Made by a program: the position numbers and the translations under genes. From Bacteroidota bacterium (GTDB lineage Bacteria > Bacteroidota > Bacteroidia > 2-12-FULL-35-15), in the NCBI GenBank assembly GCA_016722565.1, contig JADKIU010000001.1, positions 186,001-250,000 of the forward strand: a stretch of 64,000 nt of DNA. Direction: 5' to 3'. The notes under the pieces are model-generated. The model made no database searches. It was not told the origin of the DNA and was given only the letters and a program-made list of their open reading frames with translations. Below, in pieces: positions 54,001 to 61,081 of the stretch. Position 1 is the stretch's first letter. Every line of letters begins with the position of its first letter.

Positions 54001-54814
54001 TGCAACATGTCCTTCAACACCTACAGCAACTTCTAGTGGAATAACAATGACGGTTAACCCAACTGTTGTTCCTGCAGTAAGTATTGTTGCAAGTCCGAGT
54101 GGTGCAATTTGTTCTGGTGATGCAGTTACATTTACGGCTACTCCAACCAATGGCGGAACAACACCAACGTATCAATGGCAAGTGAATGGAAGCAACGTAG
54201 GAACAGGCGGAATAACCTATACTTCATCTGCTTTAGCAAATGGTGATATTGTAACCTGTATCGTAACATCGAATGCAACCTGTGCAAGTCCGCTTACAGC
54301 AACAAGCACAGGCATTACAATGGTTGTTAATCCAACGCCTGCAACACCAACGATTACTGTTTCTGGAACAACATTAACATCCAGTTCGCCAACAGGAAAT
54401 CAATGGTACTTAAATGGAACGTTGATCGTAGGTGCGACAAACCAAAACTATACATTCACAGTAAATGGAACGTATACGGTAATCGTAACAAACGGTCCTT
54501 GTTCTTCGGTAGCTTCAGCTCCTGAAGTTATTATCAATGTAGGAATTGAGGATGCAAACAACCAATACGGCTTAAGCATCTATCCAAATCCGAACGATGG
54601 AAATTTCAATATTTCATTCAATGCGATTGAAAAATCAAATTATAAAATGGAATTGACAAATGCACTTGGACAGTTGATTTATAGAGAAGAACTGAAAGAT
54701 TATTCAGGCATTTATAAAAAACAATTCAGTGTCGTTGAATACGGAAAAGGTGTTTATACCATCACTTTAACAAACGATAAACACGATGTAATTAAAAAGA
54801 TCATTGTGTATTAA
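48026..54814 (+). CDS. Giant BNR-propeller / Ig-like repeat protein with T9SS type A sorting domain
   Basis: A 2262-residue exported protein. Order: signal peptide (ending NTAFSQ); a helical prodomain-like segment (about 25-150; VQQAFNDYYKDYESKF); sortilin/BNR-type propeller repeats (about 160-810; YVGSPGGGLWKSTNSGTTW, STDNGATFTTRST, GVYYRDNTSGSWAPY); one PKD (about 825-905); a jelly-roll 'choice-of-anchor J' type domain (about 905-1085; GWGQMLYLDNINI); one Ig-like unit of type 2; eight 81-residue Ig-like units of type 1 (about 1171-1828; TPVCVGSTILLTSNT and YAWTGP); three more type 2 units of 91 residues (about 1830-2100; TPTYQWQVNGSNVG); and a type A sorting domain (about 2173-2262; LSIYPNPNDGNFNISF, ending KKIIVY). 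It is a surface or released cargo. The BNR part may be an enzyme-like or binding propeller; no catalytic residues can be assigned. Confidence 0.9.
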   Translation: MKKRILFSSLAVLAMSVNTAFSQTWVEKMQDPNVNFYDVQQAFNDYYKDYESKFKQNEKLKAAGRAKLPATPTPFIPNKGGVSTTATPVPDALEKGKMTGGWKAYKRWENYMEQRLYPSGDRSVMTNAWNEYLDNYYAGAAGGTRAAGPSTPTTMAANWTLLGPTTSIPSGGGGAGRVNFVRFDPTASTTIYVGSPGGGLWKSTNSGTTWTTQTDQLAVIGTTDLAIHPTNPLIQYLATGDGEAQDTYSIGVLKTTDGGTTWVPTGLSWLITQGRTISRLLINPQNPNTLFAATSNGVYRTRNAGATWTQIASAVANMKDIEYRPGDTTIVYATSTTQFYRSTTAGTTFVTTSTGLPATGAVSRLSVAVTAANSAYVYVLAANTAYGFQGLYRSTDNGATFTTRSTTPNVLGYNSTGSDAGGQGWYDLSLAVSPLNADHVLVGGVNIWRSTNGGTAWTINAHWTGTGAPYVHADIHALEYLPGSGTTYFSGNDGGLFRTTTSGTAWTDLSNGLQISQIYRIGLSTTNQNLLLSGWQDNGTNRWSGTPTWTRPLGGDGMECIIDWSNANVQYGELYYGEINKTTTGGNLTTNIVASGGTGVNADGDWVTPYIEAPSNAATLFVGKAQVYKSTNSGTTWAQVGTITGGTGNVIALANAASNINYIYAAKINKFYTCTTGAAFVDRTAGLPVASAAISYIAVDPLNANRVWVTFSGYSAANKVWYTADAGVTWTNYSTGLPNLPANCIVYQGSSVNDPLYVGTDVGVYYRDNTSGSWAPYNTGLPNVSVRELEIQYTALKLRAATYGRSIWQSDLASPGTSPPIADFTANRTNICVGDCINFTDISSGSPTSWSWTFTGGTPGTSTIQNPTNICYNTPGTYAVTLVATNANGSDTETKTAYITVSSPIALPLVEGFQGATFVPSGWYLSNPDLDMTWAQSTTVGGYGTSTNSAVMDNLTPATTIAGTVDELWTPKYNFTGVSSATMTFDVAYCRYDATFFDSLIVYVSTNCGSTWSRVYAKGSTLLATAPDNNASVFVPTAAQWRTETVSMTPYAGQANVMVKFQNKSGWGQMLYLDNINITGAGAPVASVSIAQTAGTNPMCAGASATFTATPTNGGATPTYQWQINGVNVGGATSSTFTTTTLANGNIVTCIMTSSLGGVVGSPATSNAITMTVNALPATPTIGSNTPVCVGSTILLTSNTIAGATYAWTGPSAFTSALEDPSRPTATLAMAGTYSLTVTVGGCTSAVATTSVAVNALPATPTAGSNTPVCVGSTILLTSNTVAGATYAWTGPAAFTSALEDPSRTSATAGMAGTYSLTVTVGGCTSAVATTTVAVTAGPAAPTAGSNTPVCVGSTILLTSNTVAGATYSWTGPGGFTSALEDPSIASATAGMAGTYSLTVTVGGCTSAAATTTVAVNAAPATPTVGSSTPDCVGQTISLTSNTIAGATYAWTGPGGFTSALEDPTIPSATLVMAGTYSLTVTVGGCASAVATTTVVVNALPAAPTAGSNSPVCVGSTILLTSNTIAGATYAWTGPSTFTSTLEDPSRPSATAAMAGTYSVTVTVGGCTSLPGTTTVAVNTAPATPTVGSSTPDCVGQTISLTSNTIAGATYAWTGPAAFASSLEDPTRPSATLAMAGTYSLTVTVGGCTSAVATTTVVVNALPSTPVPSINGSTTPAAICAGGTITLTTPNLGAGYTYSWTGPNNYAAAVRNPPAITGATTVMGGTYSLTVTNGGCSSLAGTVTIVVNPIPAAPTAGSNSPVCTGSTILLTSNTVAGATYAWTGPATFTSTTEDPSRPSATLAMAGTYSVTVTVAGCTSVAGTTTVAVSGSVVPTNAIVASPSGAVCAGTSVTFTATAGGGGTTPTYQWQVNGSNVGTGGTIYTSSTLASGDIVTCILNSSSSCATPTTATSNAITMTVNPTVVPSVSVVASPAGAICTGTSVTFTATPTNGGTTPTYQWQVNGSNVGTGGTTYSSAALINGDIVTCILTSTATCPSTPTATSSGITMTVNPTVVPAVSIVASPSGAICSGDAVTFTATPTNGGTTPTYQWQVNGSNVGTGGITYTSSALANGDIVTCIVTSNATCASPLTATSTGITMVVNPTPATPTITVSGTTLTSSSPTGNQWYLNGTLIVGATNQNYTFTVNGTYTVIVTNGPCSSVASAPEVIINVGIEDANNQYGLSIYPNPNDGNFNISFNAIEKSNYKMELTNALGQLIYREELKDYSGIYKKQFSVVEYGKGVYTITLTNDKHDVIKKIIVY
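51557..53510 (+). repeat. Tandem 243-bp Ig-like units with a 486-bp two-unit duplication
   Basis: Eight units of 81 residues (one diverged, about 53000-53270). Units with TPTVGSSTPDCVGQ appear twice; equivalent bases at 52313 and 52799 are 486 apart, which is two units, with long near-identical stretches. Confidence 0.85.
53521..54330 (+). repeat. Three tandem 273-bp type 2 Ig-like units
   Basis: Equivalent bases at 53540, 53813 and 54086 are 273 apart (91 residues). A fourth, distant copy of the same unit type lies before the type 1 array (about 51290-51540). Confidence 0.85.
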
Positions 54815-54834
54815 GATTTGATTTAATTTATTTT

Positions 54835-54868
54835 AAACGCCCCTGATCATTTCAGGGGCGTTTTTTGT
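54835..54868 (+). terminator. Intrinsic terminator
   Basis: A 12-bp perfect stem (54835-54846 with 54852-54863; ACGCCCCTGA/TCAGGGGCGT core), five-base loop, T run after, 20 bases past the stop. Confidence 0.92.
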
Positions 54869-54915
54869 TTTCTGATAGTAGGGATTTGCAGATGGAAAGT
54901 TTGATTGTTTAATTC

Positions 54916-54923
54916 TATATTTG
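54916..54923 (+). promoter_or_regulatory. -7 promoter element (TATATTTG) for the glycan gene group
   Basis: Exact TAnnTTTG match 20 bases before the TTG at 54944. TTG triplets upstream are at unusual spacings. It argues against a start at 54905. Confidence 0.5.
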
Positions 54924-54943
54924 CTACCATAAAAACGAGTATC

Positions 54944-56521
54944 TTGAAAATAGTAACGAATAGACTGGATAAATTTTTCCCATTTTCCATTTTTGTCATT
55001 GGATTGATTATTTCTCTTTATTGCTATAACAAACCCCTAAGTGATTTTTCAAATTATTATTTTGGTTCCAAAATATTAATGAGCGGTCAAAATGTTTGGA
55101 GTGAAATTTATGACGTTGCATCATTCAATAAAAACGTTATTAATGAAGGATTTCAAGGCTTGTTTTTGAGCCACACCAGCGTCCCACCGCAATCCCTTTT
55201 ATTTTATACCCCTTTTTCTTTGATCGACAACCCTTATCTTTCAAAGTTTATCTTTAACATCCTTGGAGTTTGTATTTTTTCTTTTGTTATTTTTTTATTG
55301 CAAACCAAAGGGAAACTAATACTAAATCACAAATGGATTTTGCTCCTTTTTTTTATAATACCATTGTATTATAATTTACTTTTTGGCCAAACCTACCTCT
55401 ACATTGCTACTGTGTTTCTTGTTTTGATCCATGCCTCCAACAGATGGATGCACCTCACGGCAATTTTATTATCAATCAGCATATCAATAAAAATTACTCC
55501 AATTGTTTTTTTGCTCTACTATTTTTTAAAAAAGCAGTATCGTATTGTTTTCTATACGTTAGGGTATTGTGTCGTTATATTTGTTTTTTCATGGTTTGTT
55601 GTCGGGGAAGAAACAATGTATAATTTTTTCAAGTATATTCTCCCGAAATTATTGGATGGTTATGTAAACGATCCTTTTTCTTCTTCTTATCATAATGTGA
55701 TCACCATATTGAGAGACTGTTTTCTCTATGATGAAATATTAAATCCTTCTGTTTACACATCGTTAACAGCTTCAATGATTGGCTTAATAAATGCCATCAT
55801 ATGTGGGATTGTATTACTTGTGACATTGCAATCCTTAAATTCAGAGAAAATTTCAAAATCAAATGCATTTATTGTGCTTATTGTGTTAATGAATATTATT
55901 TCTGGTTATACATCCACTTACTCTTTGCTTATTATGTTCCCTGCGATTTTATTCAACCAAGAAAGGAAGTCATCTTTGTTTTATATTCTATTAGCACTTA
56001 TTTGTTTTCTGCCCCCTCGGATGATGGATGATGTTGGACCACTATTAGCACATTATAAATTGTATTTGTTTTTCGGCCTATTCTTAGTATTAATTTCCGA
56101 AGATTGGGTTCTTCGAATTTCAATGGATTCTTGGCTTGTTTTATCCGTGTTTACAGTTCTTTCAATTGTTAAAATTGCTGTATCAAATCAACGGCCAACG
56201 TTTTTATATTATCAACCGAAAGTCTTGAACGAACATTTTATTGTAGATGCAACAATTTCAAATGCGCAGCTGAGTTATGTTTTTTATAATTACAGTGGAT
56301 ACAATGAAAAGGTTTTAATTGACTCCAATCTAAAAGATAATTGCAGTGATTATTTAAGCGAAATTTACAAAACAAGTTTATTTTTGAAGGATGGAACTCA
56401 AATTAAATTGATCGGTTGCTTTGGAGATACTGTAGTCGTTTTGTCAGACTATAACAGAGGACCAGGGTTGTATAATTTGTTTAAAGTTCAGAAAAAGGAG
56501 TATCAAAAATTGATTCACTAG
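54944..56521 (+). CDS. GT87/DUF2029-type polyprenyl-phosphate glycosyltransferase
   Basis: A 525-residue protein with about ten membrane helices (first about 11-30) and a short C-terminal soluble region (about 435-525). DFSNYYFGSKILMSGQNVW (about 40-60) carries the early aspartate and the Y-x-G-x-x-x-L/x-G pattern of GT-C glycosyltransferases of the GT87 family, and LLFGQTYLYIATVFLVLI contains the family GQ-x-x-L segment. These enzymes transfer a sugar, often mannose or arabinose, from a polyprenyl phosphate donor outside the cytoplasmic membrane. No in-frame ATG occurs early; I choose the TTG at 54944 because it lies after the -7 element at 54916; a TTG at 54905 is less likely. The next gene starts four bases after the stop. 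Confidence 0.78.
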   Translation: MKIVTNRLDKFFPFSIFVIGLIISLYCYNKPLSDFSNYYFGSKILMSGQNVWSEIYDVASFNKNVINEGFQGLFLSHTSVPPQSLLFYTPFSLIDNPYLSKFIFNILGVCIFSFVIFLLQTKGKLILNHKWILLLFFIIPLYYNLLFGQTYLYIATVFLVLIHASNRWMHLTAILLSISISIKITPIVFLLYYFLKKQYRIVFYTLGYCVVIFVFSWFVVGEETMYNFFKYILPKLLDGYVNDPFSSSYHNVITILRDCFLYDEILNPSVYTSLTASMIGLINAIICGIVLLVTLQSLNSEKISKSNAFIVLIVLMNIISGYTSTYSLLIMFPAILFNQERKSSLFYILLALICFLPPRMMDDVGPLLAHYKLYLFFGLFLVLISEDWVLRISMDSWLVLSVFTVLSIVKIAVSNQRPTFLYYQPKVLNEHFIVDATISNAQLSYVFYNYSGYNEKVLIDSNLKDNCSDYLSEIYKTSLFLKDGTQIKLIGCFGDTVVVLSDYNRGPGLYNLFKVQKKEYQKLIH

Positions 56522-56525
56522 TTTG

Positions 56526-57719
56526 ATGTTTACGTATAAAAGGAAACGGTTAGGAAATAATAGCAAAGCAGTCCTTATCATCGTATTTATTTTATTTGCT
56601 GCAATTGTTTTTCAATCAAGTGATGGAAATTCAAATGAACCGACTTCTAAAATATCGATTAGGTTAAAATGGAATAAAGCCTATCCTAAAGAAAGTTATG
56701 GTAATGTTAGAACAGGAATGTTGTGGTCATTCTCTTTTTTAGGAGCACATTTACCGAAAGGGTGTTATGACAAAGCTATTCTAACAAAAGACAGTAGTCT
56801 ATTTGAAATTAAAATAGATGAATTAGGGTTTTCGGAAAATGCAAAACAAGCACTTGCTGTAATCTGTGATAGTATAAAAAAAACAGATTCATACCGGAAA
56901 AATAACTCAATTGATTTATCGCGCTTTTTTGTATTAACCTTGCACTCTTCCTGGCATTATTATAAGATTACAGGCGTGTTTAATTCATTGACGGAGTTCA
57001 ATAAGCACTACAAAATGGGGGATGCTAAGAATTTTGGTGTTACAAAGTCAATGGTCTCCCACCATGATAGACTAATCAGGATAAAAGCGAATAAAAAAAT
57101 TTTAAACACGGCTTTTGTTGCTGTTGAAGGGGGTGGGTCTTTGCAAGAAAGTACTTTTGATCCTCAAGCTTATGAAACAATGGACATAATGCCAAATGGA
57201 CAACTGAGGTTTGCTGTTTATAACCGCCAAGGAAATCTTATTCCTTCTTCCCCTCAGTCGCATGGAGAGGCAGGAAAACCTAGCAAATGTATCTGGTGTC
57301 ATGAACTTATGATACAACCACTGTTTAAAGAAAATGTTGCTATACCATCGATGATGAGTAATGAAGAGTTTGGACGACTGCAACAACAATTGCAAAACAA
57401 ATTAAGTAATTACAGAAAAACACTTCATACGGAGATTGATTACACCAAATTGCAAGATCACACCTATTTGGAATTACTTTATATTAGTTTTATGGAACCG
57501 AATACAGAGCGAATTCGAAATGAGTTTCCTGAAATGAATAATGAACAGCTTGCAATTATTAAAAAAATGAATGCACACACCTGTCATGAATTCCCTTATA
57601 TAGGCACAGAGCTTTATCATAGATATTATATTGATAGTATTATGAATATAAATGCTCTTAAGGTTCCTTTTTCTGTAAGGGAGGAAATTGGGATGGAGAT
57701 GAACTATTTTATCGAATGA
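56526..57719 (+). CDS. Membrane-anchored protein with one CxxCH haem-binding motif, unknown family
   Basis: A 397-residue protein. The start is the ATG at 56526, directly after an in-frame TTG. A basic N terminus precedes one membrane helix (about 14-32, KAVLIIVFILFAAIVFQ), so most of the protein lies outside the cytoplasmic membrane. At residues 255-259 it has CIWCH, the c-type haem attachment motif, within KPSKCIWCHELMIQPLF, and before it a beta-rich part with FAVEGGG-like and NGQLRFAVYNRQGNLIP segments. Other cysteines occur near residues 82, 115 and 350 (THTC-like), none in a second CxxCH. I do not recognise a family. It lies between a glycosyltransferase and an acyltransferase with near-zero gaps, so it shares their transcript; a redox role in envelope chemistry is possible but not shown. 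Confidence 0.72.
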   Translation: MFTYKRKRLGNNSKAVLIIVFILFAAIVFQSSDGNSNEPTSKISIRLKWNKAYPKESYGNVRTGMLWSFSFLGAHLPKGCYDKAILTKDSSLFEIKIDELGFSENAKQALAVICDSIKKTDSYRKNNSIDLSRFFVLTLHSSWHYYKITGVFNSLTEFNKHYKMGDAKNFGVTKSMVSHHDRLIRIKANKKILNTAFVAVEGGGSLQESTFDPQAYETMDIMPNGQLRFAVYNRQGNLIPSSPQSHGEAGKPSKCIWCHELMIQPLFKENVAIPSMMSNEEFGRLQQQLQNKLSNYRKTLHTEIDYTKLQDHTYLELLYISFMEPNTERIRNEFPEMNNEQLAIIKKMNAHTCHEFPYIGTELYHRYYIDSIMNINALKVPFSVREEIGMEMNYFIE

Positions 57720-57720
57720 A

Positions 57721-57897
57721 ATGATACAACGCATTAAAAGTCAATTTTATTATTTTTCCAATCTTTCCGAAATAGAGCATCGGAATTTTGGTCTTGATGT
57801 GATGCGTGGAATCGGTTTGTTAATGGTACTTATTGGGCATTCATTGCATTTTTTGAACCATTCTATCCAAAAATATATCGGATTTCACATTTTGTAA
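57721..57897 (+). CDS. Acyltransferase 3 family protein, N-terminal fragment (frameshifted)
   Basis: The first 58 codons of an acyltransferase: a start two bases after the previous stop, then LDVMRGIGLLMVLIGHSLHF, which is the classic first helix of acyltransferase 3 proteins with the catalytic-type R and H (the latter in GHS). The frame then stops at TAA (57895-57897). A T6 tract at about 57849-57854 is where the frame is lost: with one extra T it continues FEPFYPKIYRISHFVINGVE into the long frame below. As read, this fragment is non-functional. Confidence 0.72.
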   Translation: MIQRIKSQFYYFSNLSEIEHRNFGLDVMRGIGLLMVLIGHSLHFLNHSIQKYIGFHIL

Positions 57898-57911
57898 TCA
57901 ATGGAGTAGAA

Positions 57912-58841
57912 TTGTTTTTTGCATTGAGCGGTTTTTTAATTGGTAGAATTATTATTAAAACGTTTATTCAAAATGGCTCATATACATTAAAAACATTTGC
58001 TGGTTTTATTAAAAGGAGATGGTACAAAACATTGCCGGTTTATTATCTTGCAATTTTCATTAATTACATTATCGGACATTTTATAACAGGTACTAGTTTT
58101 GATTTTAATTGGAAATATTTATTATTTATTCACACATTTTTCGAATCGAGCCATACGTTTTTTCCAATAAGCTATAGTTTGGCGATGGAAGAATGGTTTT
58201 ATCTATTGTTTCCTTTGTTTTTTTTGGCAAGCATCTGGTTATTCAAAAAAAGAGAGCCATATTTAATTTTAGTTGGATTATGCATAGCATATATTATTTT
58301 ATCCGTGACTATGCGCATGCAGATTTATTTAACCGATCATCCGCACTGGGATACTGTCATGAGAAAATCGTTACTAACACGAATAGATTGTAGTATTTAT
58401 GGTGTTTTAATGGCATTGTTTTTTTATAAGAGTAAAGAATGGTTTATAAAGTATAGAAATTGGTTATTAATACTCGGATTGTTGCTTTATGCTATTTCCA
58501 TATATTTTCGGATTTTATATCCGGAAGGCTTTTATTATAATGTTTTATATTTCACTTTTATTCCCTTCGCTTTCGCAGTATCTATCCCCTTTTTCTATTG
58601 TATTAAGAGGGGGTCTTATTTTGTTTTTACACTTTTTACTTTTTTAAGTTTAACCGCTTTTGCTTTTTATTTATTTCATCTGTCCCCAATCATGGAAGTG
58701 TTTTTAATGTTTACAAAAGATAGAACGCTTCCTTTTACGCTATTGGCATACGCGATATATTTAATAGTAACATTTTCAACTACCTCCCTTTGGTACCGTT
58801 ATGTTGAAAAGCCAATAACGGAGCTGCGAGACAATTTTTAG
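57912..58841 (+). CDS. Acyltransferase 3 family membrane protein, main part (frameshifted)
   Basis: About 309 residues of a multi-pass acyltransferase (about nine helices) that normally O-acylates cell-surface or extracytoplasmic glycans. It starts FFALSGFLIGRII, the conserved second segment, then SLAMEEWFYLLFPLFFL (about 95-111), the family's S-L-x-x-E-x-F-Y-L-x-F-P motif, and a string of hydrophobic helices to the C terminus, which ends YVEKPITELRDNF, the usual V-E-x-P-I-x end. The first helix lies in another frame (57721-57897). One extra base in the T tract near 57850 restores a protein of 373 residues. The neighbours, a GT87 enzyme and a CxxCH protein, fit a role in modifying a surface glycan. 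Confidence 0.82.
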   Translation: MFFALSGFLIGRIIIKTFIQNGSYTLKTFAGFIKRRWYKTLPVYYLAIFINYIIGHFITGTSFDFNWKYLLFIHTFFESSHTFFPISYSLAMEEWFYLLFPLFFLASIWLFKKREPYLILVGLCIAYIILSVTMRMQIYLTDHPHWDTVMRKSLLTRIDCSIYGVLMALFFYKSKEWFIKYRNWLLILGLLLYAISIYFRILYPEGFYYNVLYFTFIPFAFAVSIPFFYCIKRGSYFVFTLFTFLSLTAFAFYLFHLSPIMEVFLMFTKDRTLPFTLLAYAIYLIVTFSTTSLWYRYVEKPITELRDNF

Positions 58842-58947
58842 TAAGGAATCGGACTGGCTGTTCTAAAGTAAAACTTAATTGTAGTTTAAAACAAATTTTT
58901 CAAGGGTAGATTATTGAACTCTTGTGTTTCTTAATAAGCTTTTGTTT

Positions 58948-60318
58948 TTATGAGTTTAATTGCATCAATAGTTTTGCAATTTGCCCTTTAGAGAAGTATT
59001 TAATTTTCTCAATGGGGTTTTTTGTTTTATGAACGTGAACACTATTATACACCCAACGAACTGCATATTCATAAAACTTCCTTGAATGTTGTCTTTTAAA
59101 ATCAATATCTCTGTCAGTGCTTTCTGCCCAATTGTAATTGGTTGTGATTCTATCTTTTATTTCATCATATAATTTAGTTCCGGCTATCGGATAAGCGATA
59201 GTCACAGTATATTCATCTGGATTTGAAACTTTTAAATGAGTAATCGTTTTTTTTATATCATCAATTGTTTCTCCGGGATAGCCCAGCATTATAAATGTTC
59301 CTGCCTTTATTCCTTTTTTTTGTGAGAGTTGTATCATCTCTCTAACTTTATCAACACTTACCCTCCGATCCATAGCATCTATGATTTTTTGAGAACCGCT
59401 TTCTGCGCCAATCCATACCTTAAAACAGCCACTCTTTTTTAACAAATCAATTATTTCTTCATTCATTCTGTCCGCACGAGTGATAATTTCGTATTTAAAT
59501 TTGAAATTTCTATTTTCAATTTCAGTAGCAAATTCTGTGAGCCATTTATGATTGATTGTAAAAACATCGTCCACAAACCATATCCTATCCGGATTGTATT
59601 CCTTGTAGATTGATTCTAATTCATCTATAACCAATGAAGCCTTTTTTCTTCTGTATGTGCCCCCATATACAGCCCTGCTACACCACTTGCATGTGTATGG
59701 ACAGCCTCTCATGGTGCTCACCGAAATGGTGCTATAACCATGTCTGTTTTTCCATGCATTCAAGTATTGGTGAAGGTCTATTTTTTTTCTGTTTGGAGGG
59801 TTGAGGATATTAATGTCTTTTAATAATATTCTTTCATCATTCGTTTTTACCTTTCCATCAACTAATACAGCTGTTCCAGAAATTCCATCTGGAATGTTTT
59901 TAGATTTTGATAGATGTTGAATTGTTTCAAAAAAGGTTTCTTCTCCTTCGCCTATAACTAATACATCAGCTCCATGTGTAAGGAAGTTTTCGGCATGGTT
60001 TCTTACTTCTGGTCCTCCTAAAATGATTTTTGTGTGTTTTAGGGATGGGCTAGATTTTATTTCCTTTATGATTTTTAATACATTCAACTTCGTCATTAAG
60101 TTGGTGTATATGCCGATAACATCTGGGGAGAAACGAATTGTTTTATTTATGAATGTAGTATAATCAGAAAATGTGTTATCATAAACTTCGTGGTCTATTC
60201 CTTTTTGCTCTAGGTAAGAGGAGATACTTAAAATGCCAAGTGGCACATATGGCTTCATGATAAATTGCTCACGAACGTCTTCACTTAAAAAATAAGCATG
60301 TGTTAAAATTATTTTCAT
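58948..60318 (-). CDS. B12-binding-domain radical SAM protein (copy 2)
   Basis: A 456-residue radical SAM protein of the B12-binding type. Residues about 1-140 form a cobalamin-binding-like domain (LTHAYFLSEDVREQF, then SPDVIGIYTNLMTKLN and LGGPEVRNHAENFL); the radical SAM core follows, with the [4Fe-4S] cysteines C206, C210 and C213 in GCPYTCKWCS, then DRIWFVDDVFTINHKWL, GAESGSQKIIDAMDRRV and GTFIMLGYPGET. These enzymes typically perform radical methylations or rearrangements of unactivated carbons. It is the last gene of the minus operon and is a paralogue of the 489-residue protein at 61062. The methyltransferase between them starts three bases upstream on the transcript order. Substrate unknown. 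Confidence 0.9.
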   Translation of the reverse strand: MKIILTHAYFLSEDVREQFIMKPYVPLGILSISSYLEQKGIDHEVYDNTFSDYTTFINKTIRFSPDVIGIYTNLMTKLNVLKIIKEIKSSPSLKHTKIILGGPEVRNHAENFLTHGADVLVIGEGEETFFETIQHLSKSKNIPDGISGTAVLVDGKVKTNDERILLKDINILNPPNRKKIDLHQYLNAWKNRHGYSTISVSTMRGCPYTCKWCSRAVYGGTYRRKKASLVIDELESIYKEYNPDRIWFVDDVFTINHKWLTEFATEIENRNFKFKYEIITRADRMNEEIIDLLKKSGCFKVWIGAESGSQKIIDAMDRRVSVDKVREMIQLSQKKGIKAGTFIMLGYPGETIDDIKKTITHLKVSNPDEYTVTIAYPIAGTKLYDEIKDRITTNYNWAESTDRDIDFKRQHSRKFYEYAVRWVYNSVHVHKTKNPIEKIKYFSKGQIAKLLMQLNS

Positions 60319-60322
60319 CCAA

Positions 60323-61081
60323 TTATTTTTTCTTGAAAACGATGTAAAAGTGATCTGCTTTGTTTGCTAATTTTGTACTGTTTAAAAATAAATAATCTAA
60401 AGCAGATAAAATTTTAAATATCCATTTGTTTTTCACCATTTTTGATTCCATATAGGATGGCGGAACAAATAATCCGATAGGTTTTAGATGAACCATTTTA
60501 AAAAATGGATTAAAAATATCCTCTAGCTCATTTGGCGAATAGTAATAGGTTTTAAAACTGTTATTATCAATTGTAGCAATTGCAGTTTTTTGGTTTCTTC
60601 GTATTTCTTTACCTTTTAATTTGAAATAATATTTTTCCCATACACATTCGCTGCTAATAAAAACAAGTGCTAGAAGCCCGTTTTGATTAAGTTTTTTATT
60701 TGCAGCCTCTGAAAATGAGGTTAATTGGTTTTTATCAATACAGTTTAGTCCACCAAAGTTTGAAAAAACCATATCAAAGCTTCCTTCTAACGTATCAATT
60801 GCGGTTGCATCACATACTCTGAAGTCAATTTTATCGTTTTTACTCATTGCCACCTGAATCATTTGCGGTGAGATGTCTGTTGCAATAATTTTCTTTCCTT
60901 GATTATTGAAAATGATAGCATCTTCCCCTGTTCCACAATTTACTTCTAAGATCGAGGTTACGTTTTTTAGAATTGATTGCAAATGCTTATGAACAATGTT
61001 TCGTTGTGCTTTCCCAATTAGAGAATTGGTAAAGTGACGATCATATTCTTTTGCATAGTTTTTAAAGGCCTGCTGCAGCAT
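60323..61081 (-). CDS. Class I SAM-dependent methyltransferase
   Basis: A 252-residue Rossmann-fold methyltransferase. Motif I is LEVNCGTGEDAIIF (about residues 43-56), followed by IIATDISPQMIQVA (about 65-78), FDMVFSNFGGLNCI (about 105-118) and a C-terminal half with a hydrophobic stretch. The N terminus (AFKNYAKEYDRHFTNSLIGK) suggests the UbiE/small-molecule methyltransferase group rather than DNA or protein MTases. Its start overlaps the end of the upstream radical SAM gene by 20 bases, and the second radical SAM gene begins four bases after its stop. A linked pathway that methylates or otherwise alters a lipid or glycan headgroup would fit. Confidence 0.88.
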   Translation of the reverse strand: MLQQAFKNYAKEYDRHFTNSLIGKAQRNIVHKHLQSILKNVTSILEVNCGTGEDAIIFNNQGKKIIATDISPQMIQVAMSKNDKIDFRVCDATAIDTLEGSFDMVFSNFGGLNCIDKNQLTSFSEAANKKLNQNGLLALVFISSECVWEKYYFKLKGKEIRRNQKTAIATIDNNSFKTYYYSPNELEDIFNPFFKMVHLKPIGLFVPPSYMESKMVKNKWIFKILSALDYLFLNSTKLANKADHFYIVFKKK

